A DNA stretch of 64,000 bases from Antennarius striatus. Lineage: Eukaryota > Chordata > Actinopteri > Lophiiformes > Antennariidae. Location of the stretch: positions 18,910,501 through 18,974,500 of the forward strand of contig NC_090793.1 in assembly GCF_040054535.1 (NCBI RefSeq), read 5' to 3'. Numbering within the stretch: the first letter of the stretch is position 1; every line of letters begins with the position of its first letter. The notes beneath the pieces were generated by a model. That model was given only the letters and a program-made list of their open reading frames with translations. It made no database searches and was not told where the DNA came from. The position numbers and the translations under genes were made by a program. Shown one piece after another: positions 37,439-49,120 of this stretch.

Positions 37439-40400
37439 ATGGTGAGTTGATGCTCGTTAGCGTTCGGTTTGATTCCTGTCTGTCGTTCCTGCCCGGGACA
37501 AACCGGGTCAGGGTTTCATGTCAAGGAGATGAATGTTTGTGAGAATAAAGAAACACGTCTGACAGGATCGGTACGAAAACCTGGACCTGGACCTGGACTG
37601 TGAGGCCGGAGATGACGTAAGTGTTCCTGTGTTTGATGAAGTACAGCTTTAACTGAAGGTGTTGTACAGGTGGGGGTAGTCTGACTGTTGTTGTCTGACT
37701 GTGTTTACTGTTGTTGTCTGACTGTTGCTGTATGGCAGTATAGACTGTTGTTATCTGACTGTTGTCTGACTTATTGTACACAGGTGTGGACTGTTGTTTT
37801 CTAACGTGTTTACTGTTGTTGTCTGACTGTTGTTGTCTGATGGTGTGGACTGTTGTTTGACTGTTGTCTGACTTATTGTACACAGGTGTGGACTGTTGTT
37901 TTGTGACGTGTGGACTGTTGTTTGACTGTTGTTGTCTGACAGTGTGGACTGTTGTCAGACTTTTGTTGTCTGACTGTTGTTATGTGATGGTGTGGACATT
38001 TGTCTGACTGTTGTTGTCTGACGGTGTGGACTGTTTTTGTCTGACTGTTGTTGTCTGACGGTGTGGACTGTTTTTGTCTGACTGTTGTTGTCTGACGGTG
38101 TGGACTGTTGTTGTCTGACTGTTGTTGTGTGATGGTGTGGACTGTTGTCTGACTGTTGTCTGACAGTGTTGACAGTTGTTGTTTGACTGTTGTTTGACTG
38201 TTGCTGTCTGACTGCTAATGTCTGACTGTTGTTGTCTGACTGTTGTTTTTGGGTTCTGACCGTCCTGACCTCAGTGGGCGTGGCTTAGCTCGGTCCACTT
38301 CCTGCTGTGGGTCCTGTTGTCCTGCTTTATCCTCCAGAACAATGGAGTCCACGTCCAACAATGATCAAATGAAGAGCTGACTGTAGAGAACACCGAGAAC
38401 AGAACCCACCGTCAGCAGATGACCTCTGACATAGTTATTTTAGACATTTCAGATTCACGTTTTATTGAAGATAAAGGTTAATACGAGCATGTTGCTACTG
38501 ATGATTTCAAATTTTGTCACGATTGGCTCAGAATTTTCTGAAACACATGAGTTTGCATAAGATGACAACTTATAAAAACTAAACTTTAGACCGAATTTAC
38601 TTGTTTTACTTCTCAGTTCAGTCGAGCGTCAACAGCATTTCCGACTGTCTTTTTTTATTTATATGATAATATATAATAATTAGTAATTTATTGTTTTGCT
38701 TCTATATAAAGGCACATTTATGCTGCTGACTCGTGCTTACTTTCTGTAGAGTTAAAGCCACAGAAGAGATTAGTCTTTTAATCCTAAATATGTTTCACAA
38801 CAGTTTTTTAATTTACTGAATTAGGTTGTCGTAGTTTAATTTTCAATGTTTTCCACTCCTGATTTAGCAAAAACCATCATTATTCAGTGGGATTTTCAAA
38901 AAATCCCACAAGTCGGCAGAGCCGTCCATCCACACACAGGTAATGTAGTATTATTAATCTGAGAAATTTAAAACTACTTAACCAAAATACTCAGATATAA
39001 CCCATATCGGTGTAATTGCAGTAAGTGTTGTTTTATAAAATAGATATTTTCCATTTGTGTTTTGAAACAGAACAGTTTATCCAAGACGGAATTCTCCAAG
39101 AGCAGCGACAGCCTGACCGACAGCAGCACCACGGTGACGCTCACCAAATGTCCTCCACATTATTATGTTTTTTCTTTGATTTCCAGTCTCGTCAGATTTG
39201 TTATCATCGCTAGCTGATGTGAATCTGTGTGATGTCTCTTCAGCCTTTAGTCAGACTTCGTTCTTATTTCAGGAGAAAGGAGGTGTGTTTAAAGGAATGT
39301 TCAAGAAGACGACCAAATCTTCCAAAGAGGCTCCGGTCCAGGTTAGTATTTTTTTGTGCATTAATTTCATTAATACCTAACATTACCTTAACTTGAGTGT
39401 AGATATGTTTGTATATGGTTATTACTATTATAATTGTGTGTTTTTATGTCTTTAAACAACTTTTTATGTTGTTTAAAAAGTTGTTTCTATAGTTTTATTG
39501 AAATATACTGTTTTTTATAGGACAGCCTCACCTCTGCCAATCCTGGACTATCTGCCAGTAGTGAAAACATAACAGACAATAAATCATCCAAGGTCAGTTT
39601 ACTGTAATTGATGGTTTGGTTTCCTCCTGCAGACATCTTTTTGCTTTTCTCAGAGACAATAAATCAGATTCTGCTTTTTTCTCTGAAGGAAAAATCTGGT
39701 GTTTTTGGTGGAATACTGAAGCGATCTCCTAAACCAGGACACGTCCGGAGGGCTTCACAGGTAAAGCTCTGTCCTCTGCTGCATGTCAGGAGAACACAAT
39801 GAGCTGCTAAAGGTCATGAAGTCTGACTGATTATTATGTGTTTAGGATTTTCTGGAGATTGAGTTCCCACCAGGAATCAACGCTCTGCCTGAAAAAAATA
39901 CCACAAAAGTGAGTCTCATCAATCAAACACAAATCAAATGTCTGGTGACATCAAACACAAGCAAACGACTGCTTCAATTTAAAAAAATGCATAACTTATT
40001 TGAGGTTTTTTTTAGTATTTAAATTATCAGTCATTATTATATTTGATTATGCATTTTCTCTCAGGAGAGTGGAGGATTGATCAGCGGGATTAAAAAGACT
40101 TTTGGAGGGAGAACGCAATCTCAGGTGAGATCATCTGAATTGTTTACACCTGTATTAAACTATTAAGAGGTGATAATTATAATAATATAATAATAAAACT
40201 GATGTTTTATCACTTCTAGGATGACCTGTCTGCACCCAGAGAGCTGTCGGGCAGCACTGACAATCTGTCTGTGAACAGCGGTACTAAGGTGGAGTTGTCA
40301 AAGCAGAGGAATATTTCACTGAATTTTTCTGTTATTGATAAAATCAGCATCATATAATCTTGAATTCAGGAGACAGGAGGGATTTTCAGTGGGGTGTTCA

Positions 40401-43400
40401 GAAAATCCCCGAAGTCCAATGGACTGAGGACACAATCCCAGGTAAGACTCATGTCATATTTCTGTGATCATACCATGAAGCTGTATTACAATAAAATATA
40501 AAAACATGTTTAACATAATTTTTCCACCGTCGCCTCAACATCAGGATGATTTATCTGCACACGGCGAACTCTCAGACAGCAGCGACTATCTGTCTGAGAG
40601 CGGCGGCACCAAGGTACATTTTGATAAAACCATCCCATAATGAAAACAAACTGCAGTAACTTCAGTTTTGTTTTCCGATTGTTTTGTCAGGAAAAAGGAG
40701 GATTCTTTAGTGGTGTGTTCAGAAAGAAAGTGTCTAAATCTCCATCTCAGGTAAGACGCACAGATCTCTCAGGTGCAGGTTTTCAAAATAAGATGCAGAT
40801 GTTTTCTGTCAAGTCCTGAAACTATGATTCATTATTCATTTGTCATTGCATTTGTTGAGTTGGTTGTCGAGGGACATTCCTATCTAGAATTCATAAACAG
40901 TTCCTGACTTGGGGAACCTCTCCTGACTCCAGCCGGGAGACGTTAGAAATATGAGACTAGAACTAATAAATCGAGATGATCACATAAAAAGCCTTTACAG
41001 TCACATACTGGGAATTCACTTCAGAAAATATCTTGAATGTCTTTATTTATCTGACTTTTTAGCTTTTTGTCTTCATCATTCTGTGCAGGATGATCTGTCT
41101 GTGGAAGGCAAACGTTCTGCAAGCAGCAACAATCTCATAGAATGGTCTTCAAAGGTGAGAACAGATTTTTTGTGTGTGTGTGACGTCTTCTGCTGGTCAA
41201 CTTCCCTTCATCCAGTGTATAACAGTGTTGGGCTCTGGAATAAGTGACATGATTTAATCTGATTTTACAGGAAAAAGTGAAGTCTGAGCAGTCAGGAGGC
41301 TCAAAGGACAGCAGCTCCACGACAAAGAAGCTTGAAGTCAAGCAGGTGTGTTCAGAGTCTGATGTACGACAGAGAGGCCGCGCCATCGCTAATTACTATT
41401 GTTAAGACAGAAAAATGTATTCATTAACATTTTTCAAGTTGACTAGATTAGTTAAAATCTGCACTTTTCTCTCACTAATTCGATTTAGGAGAGTTTCAGC
41501 GCAACAAGGAGCACATTCTACACCGACAAACAGGTAGGACACGTGTTCTAGAGACAGAGCAGTGCTGAGTGTCATCAGCTCACCTTGATGGAATTTATTC
41601 AAATAGCCTGAATACCAAAGTTCATGTGACCCCACCAAAAAACACCTTGGGCAATAAGTCAAGAAGTAATACACTAATTATAACAAAGTTTCACTCAAAT
41701 GATGAAGAAATGTTTTATACCCAAAAGGTGAAGTGAGTTGTGCTTAATTCCATCATTAATTTTACAAAAGACTTTCCCATCCATCATTAACATCATAAAA
41801 CTGGGGCTATTTTTCACCACTACGTGCTAATGGTTGTATTTAATGGTAAATTGGGTTTCATCTGCAGAAGGACTCTGGGTCAGACTCTGAGGAGACGTCA
41901 GAAAACGGAGAGAATCATCCGTCTCACAAACCGGTCGGTAACGTTTTGCTTCATGGTTTTAAATGCAAATCTTTTATCTTTACATTTAAATTGGTTTTAT
42001 TGATCTTTCCTTCTTTTTCTTTTTTTAAAAATTCTAAATTCAGAGTAAATTTGCCGAGGCAATGACGAAGCTGAATCCGTTTCGATATGGAAACAAAGTG
42101 AGGAAGTTTAGATTGGATCTGGACTGAATAAGCGTCTTTTGTTCTCATTGAAGGATGATTTGTGTTCTCTCCCTGCAGAACGAGAAGCCGGCGGCCTCAG
42201 AGGACGAGCTGCTGGTGAGCAGCGACACATCAGCCAAGAAGAAGGTGTGGAGACCTTTACTCCTTCCTGTTTGTGTCCTGCATACATTAGAACTGACATC
42301 ATAATTAATTTCTAATTATTTCCATCACAAATCCATCACAAAGTAGCGTGGTCCTGAAATTAAATCATGAATCTGTTTTTGGTTGATCTTGTTTAATTGT
42401 TCACATTTAAAACTCTTTGTCCAGAAAGACAATAAAGACCCTGAGAGTGTCAAGAACGATGAAACGCCAGCGGGGGAGAAGCCGAATGTGGTCAGTGTGT
42501 TTTCACATCACTCATGAGTCATCAATGAACTCATACACACACACACACACACACACACGGCTGATCCACTCTGTTAAACATTTCTGTCAATGCTTACGCT
42601 CCTCCTCTTTATCTTCTGTCTTTAGATCCAGTTGTTATTTGCCGAGGCCTCTGGTCCTCCTGCTTCACCTCAGTGTGTGACTCTGTGTGTGTGTTTTTGG
42701 TGTTTTTGTCAGGTCAAAAGCAAGATGAACCAGCGAGAGAAGAAGGAAAGAAGTGAAACTCCACAGATCCCCCCCAGACCAGCGGACGAGGTTTGAAGCC
42801 ACACGCGTCCGTACTCCTGATTCTGTGTCCCTTCTGTCGTTGTTAGAGCTGTGATCTGTCCACAGGAAATGAAACAGACGTCCACTTACAGCAAAGCACA
42901 GCCAAGAGGAACTGAAGATAAACCGGTAATATTTCTGAAATCATCTGTGTGTTGTCTGAACGCGTCTGGTGGTGAGAATTTGAACATATGAGATGATATC
43001 AGTCAGTGAATCAGTTAACAATTATTTTTCAGTGAACGAGAAGAAAGTTTTGAAGTTATCCACCTTACATTTGAATTTCATGCTTTCACAAAGGTTATAA
43101 AAAGCACTATTTTGTCGTATGATTATAAGGAAAAAACAAATCCAATAATAATCCTTTCCAGACATTTTAGGAAAAAATGATATCTTTAACCTCTACTATG
43201 TTTTGCGGTCGAGAGAATCATATCTGTTTGTGTAGTTTTTGGTTGGAAACAGCAGAAGAGCAACCTGCAGGTACTAACATGTACACATTAATGGACTAAT
43301 GATGGTGTGAGGGAAACCTAAATTATTGTCATGAAAATGTAATGAATCCAATCTGCTGCAGAACCAATCAGATGATGAAGGCATCAAAAATGAGGATTCA

Positions 43401-46400
43401 GAGGCAAAGCGTCCAGAAAGCACCACGGTGAGTTTCAGCCTTCATCACTGATGTCATCCTGTAGACGTTCCTGTTCCTCAGCGTGAGTCTAAATGTGACT
43501 ATTCTGTTTTCACCTGCTTCATGTAGATGAAATCAAACATGACTCCACGTTATTTGTCGGAGTCGCTCTGCCAGGATCTAAATGTTGTGGTTGCTGCTTC
43601 CTTCTTATAAAGTTCCTTCATTCCAGAGATGTTTTAATTACTGCTGGATCTGAACAGTGACATTTATGAGGCGTTCAAATGCATGATCAAAGAATTATCC
43701 TCAATATTTTTATCAATCACGCTACATGTGTGCATGATGGAACCTTTTTGTTGTCATCTCTTGTGATCTGTGTCTGCAGCAGAACATAGAGACTCTTCAT
43801 ATATCGTTAACAAACATCCAGTTATCACCAGTTATGAATGATAGGGCTATCCTTGCTGACCACAGCATCTGATGGTGTCGTCTGGTTAAGGTGTCAGATT
43901 AGCAAATATATCCGTGAAAGGACTAGATGATGACTTTACACAACAGCTAATGATAATACAGAGTACATAGAAGTTAAAATGTGTGTGTTTACACAGCTTT
44001 ATGTCTGTCTGAGTAGACGGTGGAGCGAGATATGCTTCCTTTATTTACCTACAGCTGAACAATGACTGAACGTCTGCTGATGTCTGATGAAATGTAAAGC
44101 GCTGGTCCAACTCTGAGAACAGACAAAAATTTCCTAAACTCCAAAGTCACTGCACAACCATTTTGGATCGGTCTGAACGCGAGGAAAAGAGCAGTTTTCT
44201 AAGCAGATTGCATGAGTTCAATGTTATAAATCACAGTGGGGGAAAAAAAAACTTAGAAATAGTTGAGAAATAACAACAAAATCTTGTCAGAGCGACATGA
44301 TGGCCGTCATAAAAAGTCCTTCAAATTCTGAGCAGTGAAGATTCCAATATTCCTGAGCACAAATTGTTCTCTAATCGTGATCGCCTCAGCGTTTTTTAAT
44401 GTCTGCTAACATTCTCTGCAATCTCTGTAACAGACCCGGTTGAAGAAATCTAAAGGCCCAAATCCATTTTTACAGCGTACTCTGGCCAAGGTATGTGACG
44501 TGTGCTTTTTGTGAAATCAGTGCAGAAACATAGTTATTTTCCTCTTCTATGTACTTCATAGGTTAGAATTACATTATTAATTCATTCCGTTATGACAGCC
44601 ACATAATTGTTCTTCACTTCAGGCTCCGTCTGATGATGAAGGCCTGAAAGACGAAGATGATTCTGCAGCCCAGGAGGAAAAGAAAGATGAATCCAAAGAC
44701 ACAACAGAGGAGGTCCTTTTGTTCATTTTTTACGTCTTGCTTTTCGCTTCCTTGTAAATTTGACTGTTAATGCGAAAACCACAAAGAGCTAATTTCAGTC
44801 TAATTCCTCCTTTCATAATTATATCTTTTATATTTGTAGACAAAGGTCAAGAAACCCAAGCGGTTCAACCCATTCATGCCTCGGGTCAAGGTAACGTTCA
44901 GCCATGATGTGTGAAAACTACCGTAAAACCCAGAGGACATCTGAATATAAGCCGCACCAACTACATTTTAAAAGACAAAAACTTTGTAAAAATCAATGGA
45001 TTAGCCACATTGTTGTTGAATCCGCAGGGTTCAAAGCGTGTGAAAAAAGTAGCGGCTTATAGTCCGGAGTTTACGGTAGTTGTGTCTGACGTTTGCCGTA
45101 ACATTTGTTGTCTTTTCCACACTTCCTTACTCCACTTTTCCCTCAGCCTTTCAGTCATTATACATCATTGAAGACAACACAAAAACCACATTGTCATTCT
45201 TGTCTTTTTTTGTGTGCTTTGTTTGACCTTCAGGCCAAAATTGTCCAGAAAAAAGAAGAGGATGAAAGCAACGCAGAAGAGGTAGAGAAACTAAAACCCT
45301 CATTGGCCACTCTGTCTTACTGTTCCAGCGGCGTCTAACTGGGTGTCAGAGTGTTTGTGCTTCTGAAGGAAAGGCTGCAGTCTTTCATACTGTGGTTTAT
45401 GATTGCAAAATGTTTGTTTCAGTCTCCTGACCCACCCTTAAATGGCCTCTGTCTTCTGTCTCCAGGGCCTCTGTTCACTTCCAAGCAGAGGCTATAATAG
45501 TCACCATGTGACCTGTTTTTTCCTCCACACACCCACCCCCCTCACCTGCACTCCACCACACCGTGCTGGGACATGCCCATAGCCAGTTTAGTTTAGATTA
45601 GAATGTGGCCAGACTCGTCTTTCTGCTTCCTTTTTCAGAGTTTCTATAAAATGTTGGTCCTTTTTACTTCTGAAAACAAAACCATATCCTCTAACAGCTA
45701 CTTCCTCCTCTCTGTCTGCAGCATGTACATGTCCAAAATAAGGATGTGGGTTTTATCTTAGACAATTATCTGGATCAATATTTGGTTTCAAACCATATGA
45801 TTTATGTTTCTTTAGAATGAAGGGGCAAACAGGTCCTTGTTTGACCAGCTGGAGGATTTCCGTATCGGCCCGGCAGAGTCTGAAGATGGAGAGGTTGGTG
45901 TCTGAAATAAGATGTGTCACCGTCGTCACATTCCAGGATAATCTGATCCCATATTATTAACCAAACACTAACCAAACACATTCAAACGTGTTCATCTAAT
46001 GGTGTCTTTTTTTAGGCTGTGGAAAATCTTATGGATTGGTGGAACTCAGTGGAGTGTAAGTGACAAATCAACAGTTTTTTCATTCTGTTTTTCTTATCTT
46101 CTAAGGATTTATATCATCTTTTAGCAGCTGGAAATCCTTTGCTTAGTTTCTCAACATCCCTGACCCGACCCGAGTGTTCCTAGGTCACAATAAATTTTTT
46201 TTGCATATTTTACACACATTTTAGAGAACAGTGTTTCCAAAATTTCAAGCTAAGCAGAGCAACGACCTACAAGCCAGGAGGAGCTTAGTATCGCTTTTGG
46301 AAATTATCGATTTTAAGGTGTTCATCATATTTTTAATATTATAAGAAAGCTAAATAAATAAATAATGTTAAATATCATTCCTTACTACTTCCTCAGCATG

Positions 46401-47619
46401 GGAAGACACGCCTCAAGATGATGACATGACAGAGAAAGAAGAGGCCAAGTAAGTGAAGGGTCCAATAAGTTTATCAGTCCCTCATCCGGTCGCTTTTTCT
46501 TATATTTCTGTGGATATTTATCAAACTGCTTCAATTTTAAGAAATCCAGAGTTGTTGAAAATAAGATATATTCCATTTATGTTATTTAATGTCACCATGA
46601 ATATTTGATGAGATGGACAGTTTAAAATTGGCTCATCTGACTCTTTTGCTCTTCTCAGAGCGTTTGCAGTGACGGCAGAAAGAGTCCAAAAGGGCATCCG
46701 CGTCTTCAACAAACTGTTTTCAGAACGGGCCGAGAGCCTCTGGCAGCACGTCATCGACCTCAACAGCATCGCAGACGGACTGGACAAGTTCAGCAAAAAC
46801 ACTAAGATTGCTCAGATCACTGGCGGGTCCACGAGCGCCATTGGGGGCGTCGCCACCATCGCCGGTCTCGCTCTGGCTCCGGTCACCTTCGGCACGTCCT
46901 TGATCGTGACGGCGGTGGGTTTAGGCGTCGCCACAGCGGGTGGTCTGACTTCAGCCGGCGCCGGCATCTCCAATCAGGTGAACAATTCCATGGACCGTAA
47001 GAAGGTGGAGAAGATTGTGCAAGACTATCAAGAGAAAATGGTCGACCTCAACAAGTGCCTGAAATTCATCAAGCAGGGTATCGAGAACCTGAAGAAGTTT
47101 GACCTGATCAAGATGAAGAAACACGCCTACAATCGTGACTTTCCTGTGCTCAGTAGTAGTTTCTACGAGGACGGCGCCATGGCAGGAAAGGCCATCCTCA
47201 TCAACGCCAATGAGATCATGCGTGTGGTGCAGATCGCCAATGTGGCGGGAAGCACAGCAGCCAGAGCCGTCCAGATTGCCAGTATGGCTACTGGGGTGCT
47301 TACTGGGCTTTTTGTGGGAATGGATATCTACTTCGTGGCCAAAGACTCCAAAGAACTTAAAAAAGGGGCCAAGTCTGAGTTCGCAGCCAAAATCAGGGAG
47401 GTGGCGACGCAGCTGCATGATGGTCTGGTGGAGCTCAACACCATCCGAGAGGAGCTGCAGTCCACCACGCCAGAAGGCAACGACGGCGCCAACGAGACGG
47501 CTGCTCTGGACGGGGAGAAGAAAGAGAAAGATCACAAATATGACAGTTCAGATGAAGATGAAATCGACCGCATTAAGAAAGCCATCAAAAAAGACATTGA
47601 GAGTCGAGACTTTGTTTAA
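37439..47619 (+). CDS. APOL-A: apolipoprotein L-domain protein with cassette-exon N-terminal array
   Basis: I modelled 31 exons, 2814 nt, about 937 residues. The ATG (37439-37441) is the last codon of exon 1 and is followed directly by GTGAGT. Exon 2 (37566-37616) encodes DRYENLDLDLDCEAGDD. Exons 3-14 alternate basic and acidic modules. Exons 15-28 form a charged linker with three NPF tripeptides. Exons 29-31 encode the C-terminal APOL domain. Exons 2-28 are all phase 0 at both ends; only the last three junctions differ. Mammalian APOL proteins are much shorter and lack this N-terminal array; they insert in endosomal or ER membranes and some form ion channels. The APOL assignment is firm; any function of the array is unknown to me. 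Confidence 0.9.
37679..38254. repeat. Imperfect minisatellite in APOL-A intron 2
   Basis: Nearly 600 bp are built from tgttgttgtctgactg-type units, interspersed with gtgtggactgttg and acggtgtggac variants. The array is irregular, so the unit length is not constant. It has no coding content. Confidence 0.9.
38868..41154 (+). other. APOL-A exons 3-14: alternating basic/acidic cassette array
   Basis: Basic exons: 38868-38939 (LFSGIFKKSHK), 39273-39341 (VFKGMFKKTTK), 39689-39760 (VFGGILKRSPK), 40065-40124 (LISGIKKTFGG), 40370-40441 (IFSGVFRKSPK) and 40691-40750 (FFSGVFRKKVSK). Acidic/Ser exons: 39071-39133 (SKSSDSLTDSSTT), 39521-39592 (LSASSENITDN), 39846-39908, 40220-40288 (ELSGSTDNLSVNS), 40545-40613 (ELSDSSDYLSES) and 41089-41154. 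Each exon is 60-72 nt and phase 0 at both ends. Basic exons usually open with EKGG or ETGG; acidic exons usually open with DDLS. The modules resemble each other enough to imply repeated duplication of a two-exon unit. Confidence 0.9.
42535..42558. repeat. (CA)n microsatellite
   Basis: A short CA run in APOL-A intron 20. Confidence 0.9.
44917..45080. mobile_element. 164-bp TIR element (MITE) in APOL-A intron 26
   Basis: It opens actaccgtaaa and closes tttacggtagt, a perfect 11-bp terminal inverted repeat. Inverted similarity continues inward (tataagccgc versus gcggcttata). The interior has ttcaaagcgtgtgaaaaaag. This matches a non-autonomous DNA element common in fish genomes. No target-site duplication is obvious and there is no ORF of its own. 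Confidence 0.8.
46016..47619 (+). other. APOL-A exons 29-31: apolipoprotein L domain
   Basis: Exons: 46016-46055, 46397-46448 and 46659-47619 (961 nt, stop TAA). The large exon carries IADGLDKFSKNTKIAQITGG, then a long hydrophobic Gly/Ala-rich stretch (about residues 672-722, including GLALAPVTFGTSL), the core membrane-insertion signature of the APOL family. A second hydrophobic segment (MATGVLTGLFVGMDIYFVA, about 825-848) and a charged C-terminus ending KKDIESRDFV follow. No signal peptide precedes it, so the protein is expected to be intracellular. Reading frame and length look intact. Confidence 0.93.
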
Positions 47620-48020
47620 CAGAGACTCAGAAACGGTGAAGGCCTTGAACTGGGCTTTAGTCCTGGGAAGATTCAGTCATTAGTCGCTCCATCACAGAAC
47701 ATTTTTAGTGTTTTTCTCAGTGCCAGCTCAAAACTGCTTTTCCAGTTTCTTAAAAATGTCAAACTACAGTTAGATCTATTTTAATATGTTGTTTTTCTCC
47801 AACTTGACGGGCTTTTGTTCCGGGATGGACTTGTTGATTTGAAACAGCATTTACACTACAGTGAGAATCTGTGTTCTTAGATTTATAGAGTATCATTTAT
47901 GCTTCTCAGTTATTTCATTGTGTAAAACTGCCCTAATGTCGATCAAGAAAATATGATTCAGTGATTTATCTTATTCATATTTATGATTTTATGCATTTTA
48001 ACGTTATTAAAGGAACATGT
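47620..48020 (+). terminator. APOL-A 3'UTR and probable poly(A) signal
   Basis: An ATTAAA near 48006-48011 is followed by T/G-rich sequence (tctggactttgttatttcac) within about 40 bp. No other strong signal occurs earlier. Confidence 0.5.
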
Positions 48021-49120
48021 GCTAAGTAATTCTGGACTTTGTTATTTCACCTTTCACATGCTTTGCATGAAAGATTTTGTTCTCTTACTCATGTGCCTTC
48101 ATAATGAAGGAAAACAATGATTACTTTGTGAGGAATCATGTTTACAGACATCCAGACTGACATGGAGACAGAACTTCATTAATGGAGGTATAAATGAAGG
48201 ATTTGTTTTCTTTCAGAAGTCCAGTAAGTTCAGGTACAGGTGTGAAATGGTCCTTTACTGAGTCACCAGCACGGCACACATCAGGGACTGCACCAGCTTG
48301 TCCACAACACAGTTTATTCTCATTCATAATGTGATATGTGGTCTACACCAGAGCTAGAATGACAAGCGATAGAACCATGGTCTCATGGTTTTGGAAAATT
48401 TCTTTCCTTCTATCGAATAAATTGTAGTCGAACTTTTCTGAGACAAATTGAGATTGAAGTCTGCTACCTGAGAAGTTTTAAGGTTTAGTTTGATTTCATA
48501 TAACCAGTATGAATGATAATGGTTAAATTCGTATTAAGACTACAAAAAATTGTCAAAATTGTGCCATTTTCCCCACATTTTACTTATAAAAACCTTACAA
48601 CCTCATCTACTAGAAATTTTTTTGCTATAGTTTCATCTCAGGATTCTTCAACACACAGTGTACTGATATTTTTCTTCCCTTAGTATAATTCCAAACTATT
48701 CTGTAATGGAATATCCGGAATTATCCATGGGAAGTTGGTCATTAGTTGTTGTCTGTATGGTTTAGTGTGCTGTTACTCCCAAAAGTGCATTTAGCGTATC
48801 TATGATGATTATTTAGAGAGAGAGAAAAGGTCAGAAAATATAACCGACTTGCTAGATTAAATGAAAAAAATTATAATTTGAGCCCAATCAAGCGAATTGA
48901 TTCCTCATCTCTTATTTCACAATGAATCAGAAGCCAGATGATCACTCTGCATTTACGTCTATATATTTATATTTACATATATTTTTATATTTTTATTTAT
49001 TTTTATATTTATGTTTACCTTTATATTGTTGAAACAACTCCCACCTTATGTCCTTTAATTAGCTTTTGCTGATGTTTGAGAATCTGTTGAGTCAGTTTCA
49101 TACTAGGAAACGCGTTTCTG
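48021..49120. other. Intergenic, nothing recognised
   Basis: AT-rich spacer with a TATATTTATATTTA-like low-complexity tract near 48960-49015. No coding exon was supported on either strand. Confidence 0.6.

Larger units (their letters stand above)
41271..45893 (+). other. APOL-A exons 15-28: charged linker with NPF motifs
   Basis: Exons: 41271-41345, 41489-41533, 41868-41933, 42044-42097, 42179-42244, 42425-42490, 42713-42790, 42866-42925, 43362-43427, 44434-44490, 44623-44712, 44840-44890, 45234-45281 and 45816-45893, all phase 0. Three basic exons carry NPF: KLNPFRYGNK (exon 18), GPNPFLQRTLAK (24) and RFNPFMPRVK (26). They are interleaved with acidic exons (SDDEGIKNED, SDDEGLKDEDD), repeating the basic/acidic alternation with a different basic core. 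QIPPRPADE in exon 21 is a possible SH3 ligand. Intron 23 (43428-44433) holds nothing I recognise. Confidence 0.85.

Noticed and set aside
41089..41247. Continuation of APOL-A exon 14 past 41154
   Set aside because: A consensus donor (AAAG then GTGAGA) ends the exon and the following sequence lacks the module composition.
46951..47535. Long minus-strand ORF of 194 codons opposite the APOL domain
   Set aside because: It is the antisense shadow of a GC-richer coding exon; it has no splice or family support.
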